Positions 44,511-52,844 of a stretch of DNA of 64,000 nucleotides are shown here, in pieces. Below the pieces are notes generated by a model that saw only the letters and a program-made list of their open reading frames with translations, searched no databases and was not told where the DNA came from. Origin of the DNA: AP-15 sp035538335 (GTDB lineage: Bacteria; Pseudomonadota; Alphaproteobacteria; ATCC43930; CGMCC-115725); assembly GCA_035538335.1 (NCBI GenBank), contig DATLKN010000045.1, positions 62,001-126,000 on the forward strand. The letters run 5' to 3'. Made by a program: the position numbers and the translations under genes. Each line of letters starts with the position of its first letter. Positions within the stretch are counted from its first letter, which is position 1.

Positions 44511-44564
44511 CAACACGCGCGCGGTTCCCGCCCGCAAAGTGATCTTGGTGGCTAGGTTCGGCGA

Positions 44565-45041
44565 TCAGGCGCCCTTTGCCTCATCACTCAGCCGCCGCAC
44601 GATTTCGGTTGTCTTGCGGATATCCGCCTCGGTTAGGTCGGCGCCCATCGTTGTGGCAATTTCGAGTAAATGGGCGCTCAGTTCGCGATAGCGCGCATCA
44701 CCCTTTCGGGTGAGGCGCACCAGTTTCGATCGCTGGTGTCTCGGATTGTCGATGAACTCAACAACCCCGTCTGCGGCGAGTTCGTCTGCCAGTCGCTGCA
44801 TGCGCTGGCGACTGGTTGGCCGCATCTTCGCGATCTGCGGCACGGTCAGGGGTCCGAACAATGCGAGACTGCGCATGAAACCGAACGTGCCGGCGCCCCA
44901 GCTGGTGATGAGCCCCGATTTCTGACCGGCCGCGCGCAGGCGAAAGAAGAACTGCGCAATCTCCAGCATCAGATCGGCGATCGCCGCGCCCTTGGTTCCG
45001 GCTACCGGACTCGACCCTTTCCTCTGTGGCGCTGTCGACAT
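44565..45041 (-). CDS. MarR-family transcriptional regulator
   Basis: This 158-residue protein (from ATG 45041) has a winged helix-turn-helix: FGPLTVPQIAKMRPTSRQRMQRLADELAADGVVEFIDNPRHQRSKLVRLTRKGDARY. The DNPRHQRSKLV wing is typical of MarR. A start at 45077 is in frame but would place the coding start on the promoter of the divergent gene, so 45041 is preferred. An inverted repeat in that promoter is a good candidate binding site. Such regulators usually release DNA on binding a small aromatic or on thiol oxidation; no ligand can be named. Confidence 0.9.
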   Translation of the reverse strand: MSTAPQRKGSSPVAGTKGAAIADLMLEIAQFFFRLRAAGQKSGLITSWGAGTFGFMRSLALFGPLTVPQIAKMRPTSRQRMQRLADELAADGVVEFIDNPRHQRSKLVRLTRKGDARYRELSAHLLEIATTMGADLTEADIRKTTEIVRRLSDEAKGA

Positions 45042-45070
45042 CGCATACCGCCTCGGTTTCGGAGCGTACG

Positions 45071-45116
45071 TTGACACTGCTGCTGTCGAAATCTATTATG
45101 ACACCTAAGTTGTCAT
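45071..45116 (+). promoter_or_regulatory. Promoter with overlapping operator for the methyltransferase-like gene
   Basis: TTGACA (45071-45076) and TATTAT (45094-45099) are 17 bp apart, a near-consensus sigma-70 promoter reading to the right. ATGACA (45098-45103) and TGTCAT (45111-45116) form an inverted repeat with a 7-bp spacer, starting on the -10 box. Binding of the divergent MarR protein here would block the promoter. The elements are seen directly; the binding is inferred. Confidence 0.75.
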
Positions 45117-45169
45117 TCTCACCCGAGCGAGGCGTCTTGTGCGTCGCTCGTTAGGCAGGAATAGGCCAT

Positions 45170-45664
45170 ATGTTTGCTCGAGGCCAACGGGGCTCTGATA
45201 TGCCGATCGCTCGCCCCATCGTGCGCCCGCCGCTCCTCTTTCTGGCTTGTCTCCTATTGGGATTCATCCTCGATCATGTGGTGCCGTTTCCTTTCGCCAT
45301 GCCCGAGAACGCCCTGGTCTACCGGGCCGCAGGAGCGGGCTTGATCATCTTCGGCGTTGCGATCTTTGCTGCAGGGGTTCGCAACTTCTCTCGCGCCAGG
45401 ACGCCGGTCCCATCCACTCGGCCTGCGCGTACCCTGGTGACGACCGGCATTCACGGCTTAAGCCGCAATCCGATCTACGTTGGCATGTTTGCTTTCTATA
45501 CCGGTATCGGCGTGGCCGTGCGTGGGCCGTGGCTGCTTCTCCTTCTGGTCGGCATAGGCATCATCTTGCGTTACGGCGTGGTCTCGCGCGAAGAGGCCTA
45601 TCTCGAGGCGCGCTTCGGCGTTGCCTACCGCGACTACAAGGGCCGTGTTCGGCGTTGGCTGTAG
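45170..45664 (+). CDS. Isoprenylcysteine carboxyl methyltransferase-like membrane protein
   Basis: This 164-residue protein has about four transmembrane helices (PLLFLACLLLGFILDHVVPF, YRAAGAGLIIFGVAIFAAG, GPWLLLLLVGIGIILRY). The family signature is LVTTGIHGLSRNPIYVGMFAFYTG and the C-terminal part is VVSREEAYLEARFGVAYRDYKGRVRRWL with the conserved E..L...FG..Y..Y..V.RW. The ICMT/PEMT group transfers methyl from SAM to lipid or isoprenoid-like substrates; bacterial members have unclear targets. It is divergent from and probably repressed by the MarR gene. Confidence 0.9.
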   Translation: MFARGQRGSDMPIARPIVRPPLLFLACLLLGFILDHVVPFPFAMPENALVYRAAGAGLIIFGVAIFAAGVRNFSRARTPVPSTRPARTLVTTGIHGLSRNPIYVGMFAFYTGIGVAVRGPWLLLLLVGIGIILRYGVVSREEAYLEARFGVAYRDYKGRVRRWL

Positions 45665-45756
45665 CCGGCGGACGGCAAGAGGGAAACCGGGGCGAGGCCG
45701 AAGCTGTAACGGCGGACGGTTCTCTGTGCTAAAGCAGCGCACAAAGGAGCGCGCGC

Positions 45757-47016
45757 ATGACCGAGCACAGCTGGACCGGCGGGAATCTGCCGACCTTCGT
45801 CACCCATCTCGAATGCTCGCTGACGGGCGAGCGCTACCCCGCCGACACGCTGCAGAGCCTGTCGCGCGCCGGGAAGCCGCTGCTGGTGCGCTACGACCTC
45901 GACGGCGTGCGCCGGGCGCTCGATCGCGCGGCGCTCGTCGCGCGGCCGCAGACGCTGTGGCGCTACCGCGAGCTGTTGCCGGTGCGGCGGGCGGAAAACG
46001 TCGTCTCCCTGGGCGAGATCATGACGCCGCTGCTGCCGCTGCCGCGCGCCGCCCAGCGCCTCGGCGTCTCGGGCGAGATCCTCGTCAAGGACGAGGGGCG
46101 GCTGCCGACCGGCTCCTTCAAGGCGCGCGGCCTCGCGCTCGCCGTTTCGATGGCGAAGGAATTGGGCGTCGCGACGATGGCGATGCCGACCAACGGCAAC
46201 GCCGGCGCGGCGATGGCCGCCTATTGCTCGCGCGCCGGCATGCGCGCCTTCGTCTTCTGTCCCGACGATACGCCGCAGGTCAACATCCGCGAGATCGCGA
46301 TGCAGGGCGCCGAGGTCTTCCTCGTCGATGGCCTCATCGACGATTGCGGCCGGCTTGTCGCCGAGGGCGAAAAGGCGGTCGGCTGGTTCAACTGCTCGAC
46401 CCTGCGCGAGCCCTATCGCATCGAGGGCAAGAAGACGATGGGGCTGGAGCTCGCCGAGCAGCTCGGCTGGGAATTGCCCGACGTGATCTTCTACCCGACG
46501 GGCGGCGGCACCGGCATCATCGGCATGTGGAAGGCCTTCGCCGAGATGGAGGCGCTCGGCTGGATCGGGAGCAAGCGGCCGCGCATGGTGGCGGTGCAGG
46601 CGGCGGGCTGCGCGCCGATGGTGAAGGCCTGGGAGGACGGGGTCGAGCACGCGCCGCGCTGGCAGGACGCGCACACGATTGCCGCCGGCATCCGCGTGCC
46701 GCAGGCGGTCGGCGACTTCCTGATCCTGCGCGCGGTGCGCGAGAGCGGCGGTTTTGCGATCGCGGTCGACGACGCGGCGATCGTGCGCGGCTGGGCCGAG
46801 GTGGCGAAGGAGGAAGGGCTGCTCTTATGCCCCGAGGGAGCGGCGACCTACGCCGCCTATCTGCAGGCGCTCGCCGAGGGACGGGTAGCCGCGGGCGACC
46901 GGGCCGTGCTGTTCAACTGCGCGAGCGGGCTCAAATACCCGATGCCGGAAGCGGGCCGCCGATTGGCGCTCGCCGCCGGCGTCGATTGGCGGGAAATCTC
47001 TCGAATGAAAGAATAG
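45757..47016 (+). CDS. Threonine synthase (PLP-dependent)
   Basis: This 419-residue protein has the N-terminal zinc-ribbon-like start LECSLTGERYPADTLQSLSRAGKPLLVRYDL, the PLP lysine motif LPTGSFKARGLALAVSMAKELG and TNGNAGAAMAAYCSRAG. The phosphate-binding YPTGGGTGIIGMWKAF and the late CPEGAATYAAYLQAL are also present. It converts O-phosphohomoserine to threonine; paralogues in this fold can act on other substrates, since no thr or hom gene is adjacent. A strong AAGGAG lies 7 bp before the ATG. It ends close to a multi-hairpin region of the other strand. Confidence 0.88.
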   Translation: MTEHSWTGGNLPTFVTHLECSLTGERYPADTLQSLSRAGKPLLVRYDLDGVRRALDRAALVARPQTLWRYRELLPVRRAENVVSLGEIMTPLLPLPRAAQRLGVSGEILVKDEGRLPTGSFKARGLALAVSMAKELGVATMAMPTNGNAGAAMAAYCSRAGMRAFVFCPDDTPQVNIREIAMQGAEVFLVDGLIDDCGRLVAEGEKAVGWFNCSTLREPYRIEGKKTMGLELAEQLGWELPDVIFYPTGGGTGIIGMWKAFAEMEALGWIGSKRPRMVAVQAAGCAPMVKAWEDGVEHAPRWQDAHTIAAGIRVPQAVGDFLILRAVRESGGFAIAVDDAAIVRGWAEVAKEEGLLLCPEGAATYAAYLQALAEGRVAAGDRAVLFNCASGLKYPMPEAGRRLALAAGVDWREISRMKE

Positions 47017-47025
47017 AAAGCGCGC

Positions 47026-47056
47026 AAAGAAAATGGCCGGGACCGAAGTCCCGGCC
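47026..47056 (-). terminator. Intrinsic terminator with UUCG tetraloop
   Basis: On the minus strand GGCCGGGAC, TTCG, GTCCCGGCC form a perfect 9-bp stem with the extra-stable UUCG loop, followed by ATTTTCTTT. It ends transcripts coming from lysR or from the candidate small RNA. The plus strand lacks the T-run, so it does not serve threonine synthase equally well. Confidence 0.85.
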
Positions 47057-47185
47057 AAGTTTGAACAGGGAGGCTTCACGTCTGGGAGACGTAAGGGTCC
47101 GCAGACCCTCTTCTCGGGCACAAGTCCCGAGAACCCTGATCGACACCAATCAGTGTCGAAAACTTGCTGCGATCAGCGATCGCAT
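47026..47185 (-). ncRNA. Candidate structured small RNA or 3'-UTR RNA
   Basis: Read on the minus strand this stretch folds into a chain of stem-loops: CTGAT/ATCAG (47172-47176 with 47136-47140) enclosing CGACAC/GTGTCG (47141-47158); a 7-bp stem TCTCGGG/CCCGAGA (47112-47132); AGGGTC/GACCCT (47094-47109); ACGTCT/AGACGT (47078-47092); and finally a terminator hairpin with T-rich tail. TATATA at about 47192-47197 is a possible -10 box, which would give an RNA of about 160 nt. No good -35 was found, so it could instead be the 3' tail of the lysR message. It matches no RNA family I recognise. Confidence 0.5.
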
Positions 47186-47287
47186 GCCGGCTATATAGGC
47201 ATTTCGGCGCTGCAATACCCCCCGGAATTCCTCGTGGCTCGTCTGCAAAAACCGCAATGCTCTGGTGAGATTTGGTTAATGCCCGGT

Positions 47288-48181
47288 TCAGCTCAGGCGG
47301 CTCTCCGCCACCTTGCGCAGCAGGAAGTCGCGGAAAACGCTGATTCTCTTCGAATTTCGCAACTCCTCGGGGTACACGAAATAGGCTTCGACCGGCGGAC
47401 CGGTCAGTTCCGGCAAGACGCGCACGAGGTCGGGGTGCTCGGTGGCGATGAAATCCGACAACGCGGCGAGGCCGAGCCCGCTCCTGACCGCTCGCAGGAT
47501 GCCGTAGAAGTTGTTGACGGTGAGAATCGGCTTCCGGTCGATGTTCGGCTTCGCGCCGGCGTCCAAGAGCCAGTTGACCCCCGCCGCGGGGGGCCGCGAA
47601 TCGTCGCCGTAGATGATGATGCGGTGCTTGTCGAGGTCCTCCGGCTTTTGCGGCATGCCGTATTTCTTGATGTATTCGGGCGCGGCGTAGACATGCACCT
47701 GGATGCTGACGAGGTGGCGCTGGATCAGATCGGGCTGGCGCGGCGGCGACATGCGAATCGCCACGTCGGCTTCCCGCATCGACAGGTCGAGTTCGGTGTC
47801 GTCGACGACGACGCTGACCTGGATCTCGGGATAGAGTTCGAGGAATTCGCGGATCCGCGGCGTCAGCCAGACCGAGCCGAAGGCGACCGTCGTCGTGATC
47901 TTCAAGGGCCCGCGCGGCCGGTCCTTCGATTCGGAGATCATGCCCTCGGCCATCGACAGCTTGGCGAACACCTCGCGCGCCGTGCGGAACAGAAGCTCGC
48001 CCTGCTCGGTCAGGATCAGGCCACGGGCGTGCCGGTGAAACAGCGGCACGGAAAGGCTTTCCTCGAGCGCGCTGATCTGGCGGCTGACGGCCGATTGGCT
48101 AAGGTTCAACGTTTCGCCGGCATGCGTGAAGCTTCCCGCCTCGGCGACGGCGTGAAACACCCGCAACTTGTCCCAATCCAT
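47288..48181 (-). CDS. LysR-family transcriptional regulator
   Basis: This 297-residue protein has the N-terminal winged helix MDWDKLRVFHAVAEAGSFTHAGETLNLSQSAVSRQISALEESLSVPLFHRHARGLILTEQG. The substrate-binding domain follows with ITTTVAFGSVWLTPRIREFLELYPEIQVSVVVDD. It lies directly downstream of trxB on the same strand with a 74-bp gap, a pairing common in Rhodospirillales-type genomes. Its target is unknown; thioredoxin reductase or an adjacent stress gene are candidates by position only. Confidence 0.93.
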   Translation of the reverse strand: MDWDKLRVFHAVAEAGSFTHAGETLNLSQSAVSRQISALEESLSVPLFHRHARGLILTEQGELLFRTAREVFAKLSMAEGMISESKDRPRGPLKITTTVAFGSVWLTPRIREFLELYPEIQVSVVVDDTELDLSMREADVAIRMSPPRQPDLIQRHLVSIQVHVYAAPEYIKKYGMPQKPEDLDKHRIIIYGDDSRPPAAGVNWLLDAGAKPNIDRKPILTVNNFYGILRAVRSGLGLAALSDFIATEHPDLVRVLPELTGPPVEAYFVYPEELRNSKRISVFRDFLLRKVAESRLS

Positions 48182-48255
48182 CCCTTATCCCCTAAGCGCC
48201 GGCGGGAAGAGCCTGGCCCACTCGGACCAAAAGCCGGCCCTGTCCCTCGCGGCGC

Positions 48256-49227
48256 TCACTCCGCGGCGCGCATCGTCGCGGCATCCTCCTCTTGCGCGAG
48301 GAATTTCTCCGCCTCGAGCGCCGCCATGCACCCCATCCCCGCGGCGGTCACCGCCTGGCGGTATACCTTGTCCTTGACGTCGCCGGCGGCGAAGACGCCG
48401 GGCACGGCGGTCGCCGTCGAATCCGGTTTCGCGATCACATAGCCCTCGGCGTCGAGCGGCAATTGCCCGCGCACCAGATCGGTGACGGGGGTATGCCCGA
48501 TGGCAATGAAGACGCCGTCGAACGGACGCTCGCTGAGGGCGCCGGTGCGCAGGTTTCTGAGGCGCAGCCCGGTGACGCCGGGCGGCTCGCGCACGCCCAG
48601 GACCTCCTCGACGACGCTGTCCCAGACGACGTCGATCTTCTCGTTGCGGAACAGCCGGTCCTGCAGGATCTTCTCCGCTCTCAGCGCGTTGCGGCGGTGG
48701 ATCAGCGTCACCCGCGTCGCGAAATTCGTCAGATAGATCGCCTCTTCGACCGCGGTGTTGCCGCCGCCGACGATCGCGACCTCCTTGCCGCGGAAAAAAA
48801 AGCCGTCGCAGGTGGCGCAGGCCGAGACGCCGAAGCCGCGGAACGCCGCCTCGCTTTCGAGGCCGAGCCAGCGCGCCTGCGCGCCGGTCGCGAGGATCAC
48901 GGTGTCGCCCGAATAGCTGTCGCCCGAATCGCCGGTCGCGACGAAGGGCCGACGCGACAGATCGATTGCCGTCACGAGGTCGAGCACGATGCGCGTGCCG
49001 ACATGCTCGGCCTGCGCGCGCATCTGCTCCATCAGCCACGGGCCCTGGATGACCTCGGCGAAGCCCGGGTAGTTCTCGACGTCGGTGGTGATCGTCAGCT
49101 GGCCGCCCGGCTCGAGGCCGGCGACGAGCAGCGGCTCGAGATTGGCGCGCGCGGCATAGATCGCCGCCGTATAGCCGGCGGGCCCGGCGCCGACGATCAG
49201 AACCTTGCTGTGATGGCGCTCCGGCAT
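48256..49227 (-). CDS. trxB: Thioredoxin-disulfide reductase
   Basis: This 323-residue protein has the FAD motif VLIVGAGPAGYTAAIYAARA, GLEPGGQLTITTDVENYPGF, the redox-active CATC in GVSACATCDGFFF, the NADPH motif VAIVGGGNTAVEEAIYL and the C-terminal VPGVFAAGDVKDKVYRQAVTAAGMGCMAALEAEKFL. It reduces thioredoxin with NADPH. ATG 49227 is the family start; upstream in-frame sequence comes partly from a palindromic repeat and is not coding. Confidence 0.97.
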   Translation of the reverse strand: MPERHHSKVLIVGAGPAGYTAAIYAARANLEPLLVAGLEPGGQLTITTDVENYPGFAEVIQGPWLMEQMRAQAEHVGTRIVLDLVTAIDLSRRPFVATGDSGDSYSGDTVILATGAQARWLGLESEAAFRGFGVSACATCDGFFFRGKEVAIVGGGNTAVEEAIYLTNFATRVTLIHRRNALRAEKILQDRLFRNEKIDVVWDSVVEEVLGVREPPGVTGLRLRNLRTGALSERPFDGVFIAIGHTPVTDLVRGQLPLDAEGYVIAKPDSTATAVPGVFAAGDVKDKVYRQAVTAAGMGCMAALEAEKFLAQEEDAATMRAAE

Positions 49228-49340
49228 CGCCCCGATCCGATCTTCAACTCGATGCAATATATCATTTATCAATGTGCCGGCGGAAAGGGGGCAATGCTGC
49301 ATTGCGATATGGGCGAGCGCGAGCTTGCCCGGACCCACGC

Positions 49341-49406
49341 TCATCGTCGTCCCGGCGGAGGCCGGGACCCACACCCTCCGTCGATACCGGCCTTCGCCGG
49401 TATGAC
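49341..49406. repeat. Palindromic intergenic repeat, family D, double unit
   Basis: Two palindromes in tandem: gtcccggcggaggccgggac, then ataccggccttcgccggtat. They lie in the 222-bp gap between trxB and the large unknown gene, where nothing else was seen. Confidence 0.8.
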
Positions 49407-49449
49407 AGAAAATGACGGAACAGCAGGGCGAATATCGCGAATCAGGAAG

Positions 49450-51360
49450 TCAAAACCCGAACATGTGGTCGAGGCTGAAGGCGCCGTCGCGTCCCAGCAG
49501 CCCGTGATAGCCGAACAGCCGGCAGGTCGTGTCGCGCACGACCGCATAGGCGCCGGCGCCGGCGCGCCCGCGCGTCGCGGCGTCGAACAGCTCGTGATAG
49601 CGCCACAGCCGCGACCCCGAGCACGGGATCGCGAGGCGCTTTCGCGCCGCCTCGCGCCCGGCGCGGTCGAAGAGGATGATCTCGGTCGCGCTTTCCCGCC
49701 GCCAGGGCAGCGAGGCCGGGTAGATCAGATGGCACAGCGTGTCGAAGGGCGCCTCGCCGAGCCGCAGGAAAAGCCGCGTCGAAAGCCCCGGCGGCCGCCC
49801 CGAATAGGATTGCGGCTCGCCCTTGTAGGTGAGGATCGTGTTGAAGACATGCGCCCCGAAGCTCGTCTCCGCGGCGTGGCCGCCGTCGCGCCGGCGGTAG
49901 CGGAAGAGCGCGTGCAGCCAGCCGTCGCCCTCGCCGCCTTCGCTGAAATCGTAGACGAGCTCGATATGGCCGTAGCCGTCGCCCAGTTCGCGCACGCCCG
50001 AGATTGCGTCGAGGTCGAGCCCGAGGCCATGCCCGCGCGGCAGCCGCCCCAGGCCGCGGCGCGCGATCTCGTTGCCTTCCGGGTCGTAGGCGATGAGCGC
50101 GATCGGCAATTCCGCCTGGCGAATCGCCATCGGCGTCGGCAGCAGCTCGGTGCGCCAGAGGGCGCGCGGCAGGATCGGCGCCGGCAACAGGTAGCCCTTG
50201 CCGAGCAGCCGCGAAAGGCCGGGCAGCGCCGCGTCGGGCGCCAGATCGCCGCGCTCGACATTGACGTGGGCGATGCGGTGGCGCGCGTTCTCGACGATCT
50301 CGTAGCGCGGCCGCACCATATGCTTGCCGGCGCGCAATTCGATCTGCCGCGGCCATTGCAGCCCCGGCAGCAGCCGCCCGACATCGAGGCGCGCCGTCGC
50401 GAACGGCGCCACCCCCTCGGCCAGCCAGACGACCTCCTCCTCGCCCATCGGGTTGAGCCCGACGGCGCCCGCCGGGATCGCGATCGGGTGGCTGTTCTGC
50501 AGCCACAGCACGACCTCCTCGCCGGGCGCCGGGGCGGGCAGCCCGGCATAGCGGTCGGCCGGCCAGGAATTGGCGTCGTGGGTCGCCGAGAGCGAGGCGT
50601 CGGTCTCCTCCTCGCCGAAGGTGTCGAGCGCGTATTTGACGATGTCGTGGCCGGCCGCGCCGACGACGTGCAGGAACAGCTGGCCGGTGAATTCAGGCAG
50701 GTCGAAGCGGGCGCGGACCTCGCGGCTGTCGATGACGATCGCTTGGGCGGCGGCGTCGAGCCGCTCGCACCACTCGGCGATGACCTCGCCCTCGCCGGAG
50801 AAGAGGGTCAGCCACAAGGTCGGCGCCGGCGCCCCGTAGCCGGCCCAGTAATTCGCCGTGACGAGCCTGGTGTGCAGCCGGTCGGTGTCGCGGAAAAACG
50901 CGAAGTTGGTCGCGAAATTGAGCGGATCGAGATAGCGCGCGCGATTGCCGAGGCGATCCCCGGGAATGCGCATCGCGTCGAGGCTGAGGATTTCGGCGCT
51001 TTCCGGGAGCACGGGCCGCAACTGCTCGACGAGCGGGGCGGCGTCGAAAGCGGCGAGGAAGACGGCGCCCGCATCGGCACGGGCGAGTTCGCTGACCGGC
51101 GCGGCCCGATGGCCAAGTACGGTTTCGCCGAGCTTCGCCACATCCTGCACGAACACGCCGGATATCCCGACCCCGTCGAGCGCGAAGATCTCGTTGAAGG
51201 CCGCCGCCGCGCCGCTCGGATCGTAGATCGTCACGGGGCCGCGGCCGGCGAGCGCGCGCACCAGCTCGCGGCCGCGGCGGGCGGCGCAGGGATGCGTCAG
51301 CGCCTTGTAGAGCGCGTTGCCGCCGCGGGCATTGTCGAAGGTCTCGATGCGCAACGCCAT
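49450..51360 (-). CDS. Large cytoplasmic protein of unknown function
   Basis: This 636-residue protein starts at ATG 51360 (MALRIETFDNARGGNALYKALTHP). The first 150 residues look like a Rossmann-type or nucleotide-related fold (TIYDPSGAAAAFNEIFAL...GVFVQDVAKLGETVLG...AVFLAAFDAAPLVEQLRPVLPESAEILSLDAMRIP). The rest is rich in beta-strands with repeated WLHALFRYRRRDGGHAAETSFGAHVFNT-type segments and ends LFGYHGLLGRDGAFSLDHMFGF. No signal peptide or membrane span is present, and I do not recognise a family. It lies just downstream of the PAP2 and ELM1-like genes on the same strand, so an envelope or cell-surface link is possible but unproven. Confidence 0.85.
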   Translation of the reverse strand: MALRIETFDNARGGNALYKALTHPCAARRGRELVRALAGRGPVTIYDPSGAAAAFNEIFALDGVGISGVFVQDVAKLGETVLGHRAAPVSELARADAGAVFLAAFDAAPLVEQLRPVLPESAEILSLDAMRIPGDRLGNRARYLDPLNFATNFAFFRDTDRLHTRLVTANYWAGYGAPAPTLWLTLFSGEGEVIAEWCERLDAAAQAIVIDSREVRARFDLPEFTGQLFLHVVGAAGHDIVKYALDTFGEEETDASLSATHDANSWPADRYAGLPAPAPGEEVVLWLQNSHPIAIPAGAVGLNPMGEEEVVWLAEGVAPFATARLDVGRLLPGLQWPRQIELRAGKHMVRPRYEIVENARHRIAHVNVERGDLAPDAALPGLSRLLGKGYLLPAPILPRALWRTELLPTPMAIRQAELPIALIAYDPEGNEIARRGLGRLPRGHGLGLDLDAISGVRELGDGYGHIELVYDFSEGGEGDGWLHALFRYRRRDGGHAAETSFGAHVFNTILTYKGEPQSYSGRPPGLSTRLFLRLGEAPFDTLCHLIYPASLPWRRESATEIILFDRAGREAARKRLAIPCSGSRLWRYHELFDAATRGRAGAGAYAVVRDTTCRLFGYHGLLGRDGAFSLDHMFGF

Positions 51361-51401
51361 GCTGAAAGGCCGCTTTGAGGGAGCCCGCCGGAGTGTACGC
51401 G

Positions 51402-52844
51402 CTAGCGCAGCTTGGCGAAACGCCGGAAGAGCCGGGCGGGCGCCGGGCCCCATGCGGTCTCGCCGCGCAATGCCGCGGCGAGGTCGATGCCGGCGCGCGC
51501 GAAGACCCAGGCGGTCGCATTCACCGTCACGACGCCGATGAAGGCGCCCGCCACGATGTCGGAGAGATAATGCTGATCGACGGCGATCCGGCTCGCCGCG
51601 ACGATCCCCGCCACCAGGATGTAGAACAGCAGATGCCGCGGCCATAGCCACCACAGCGCCGTCATCAGCGCGGCGATCGTCACCGTGTGCCCCGACGGAA
51701 ACGACCAGTGGTCGGCCCGGAAGGCCAATCCCGTGAAGCCGTAGAGATGTTCGCTGAACAAGAGTTTCGGCCGCGCCCGGCCGGCCAGCACCTTCAGCAG
51801 ATCGACGGCGATGCCGGAGACCGCGACGGCCGCGAAGAGGAAGGCGGGAACGGCGGCGCGCGCCCGCATGGCGCCGGCATGGAAGGCAAAGCGCGGCAGG
51901 CTGCCGCCCCAATAGAGGGCGGCGAAGGCGAGCGCGAAGACCGCGAGATAGGGGCCGCCGAGGCCGAGATAGCTCGCGAGATCGAACAGGCGGTGAAAAT
52001 CGGGCCCCTGGCGATGAAAGAACCCGGCGAGCGGCCGGTCGAGATAGGCCATCGACAGGAGGACGGCGATCGCGGTGGCCGCCGCCCAGAGAAGAAGGCG
52101 CAACCCCGCGCTCGGGCGCATCGGCTGCCATTTTTCAGCCCAGCCGCCCGCCCGCCGGCAGAAATCGAGGAGCCGGGGCGAGGCGAGCATGTCGCGTGCG
52201 ACGATCGCCTCATGGAGCAGCCACGCGAGGCCGTAGACGACGAGCCCGGCATCGACGACGTCCGACAGGAAATGCCCGCCGGCGGCGATACGCGCGAGGC
52301 CGACAATCGCCCCGAAACCGAGCGCGAGGGCTTGCGCCTGCCGGCGCCGGCGCCCTTCCGGCAGCAGAAAGGCGAAGGCGACGAAGCCGAAGCCGAGCGC
52401 CGCGTCGCCCGAGACGAAAGAGCAGTTGCTCGGGCACTGGTCCGCTGGCGGCCCGGCGGGCGTGAACGCCCGCGCACCGCCGAACGCTTCGACCTGCGCC
52501 GGCCGGGCGCGGCCCCAATGGTCTTTCAGCACGGTATTGACGATGAGGCCCGGGCCGAGCGCGAAAGCCAGCACGAGAAAGACGAGCGCCTTGCGGTCGA
52601 ACCGCCACAGCGGCCGCTCGCAGAGAAAGAGCCAGAGCGCCGCGCCGATGACAAAGAGGACGAGGCCGCGGGTGATCCACGGCACCGCCCGGTGCAGCAA
52701 CAGAACGGGTGCCCAATGCGCCAGCCGAAAGCCCTCGCCCGCGGTATAGAATAGGCCGCTCGTCCACAGATCGATGCCGGGCGCGGCGAGAAAGAGCGCG
52801 AGCGAGGCCGCGGCGAGCCCGACATAAACGAGCGGCCCCTTCAT
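51402..52844 (-). CDS. Tandem PAP2-domain phosphatase (two PAP2 domains in one chain)
   Basis: This 480-residue polytopic protein carries the three PAP2 motifs twice. Domain 1: K107-DHWGRA-RP, CSFVSGD147, then R185 and H191 with D195 (ARIAAGGHFLSD). Domain 2, from about residue 250: KVLAGRARP, SFPSGHT, SRIAVDQHYLSD. In domain 1 the motif-2 His (SGH) is Asp147, so that site may be inactive or altered, while domain 2 is intact. Such enzymes dephosphorylate lipid phosphates such as undecaprenyl or lipid A phosphates at the membrane. The C-terminus is Arg-rich. It overlaps the ELM1-like gene by 4 bp. Confidence 0.92.
   Translation of the reverse strand: MKGPLVYVGLAAASLALFLAAPGIDLWTSGLFYTAGEGFRLAHWAPVLLLHRAVPWITRGLVLFVIGAALWLFLCERPLWRFDRKALVFLVLAFALGPGLIVNTVLKDHWGRARPAQVEAFGGARAFTPAGPPADQCPSNCSFVSGDAALGFGFVAFAFLLPEGRRRRQAQALALGFGAIVGLARIAAGGHFLSDVVDAGLVVYGLAWLLHEAIVARDMLASPRLLDFCRRAGGWAEKWQPMRPSAGLRLLLWAAATAIAVLLSMAYLDRPLAGFFHRQGPDFHRLFDLASYLGLGGPYLAVFALAFAALYWGGSLPRFAFHAGAMRARAAVPAFLFAAVAVSGIAVDLLKVLAGRARPKLLFSEHLYGFTGLAFRADHWSFPSGHTVTIAALMTALWWLWPRHLLFYILVAGIVAASRIAVDQHYLSDIVAGAFIGVVTVNATAWVFARAGIDLAAALRGETAWGPAPARLFRRFAKLR

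Noticed and set aside
47035..47160. The stem-loops as a leader or attenuator of threonine synthase
   Set aside because: They lie after that gene, and the T-rich terminator tail is on the minus strand.
48292..51378. Plus-strand open frame of 1028 codons opposite trxB and the 636-residue gene
   Set aside because: Covers genes of the other strand and passes through a palindromic repeat; no motifs are recognisable.
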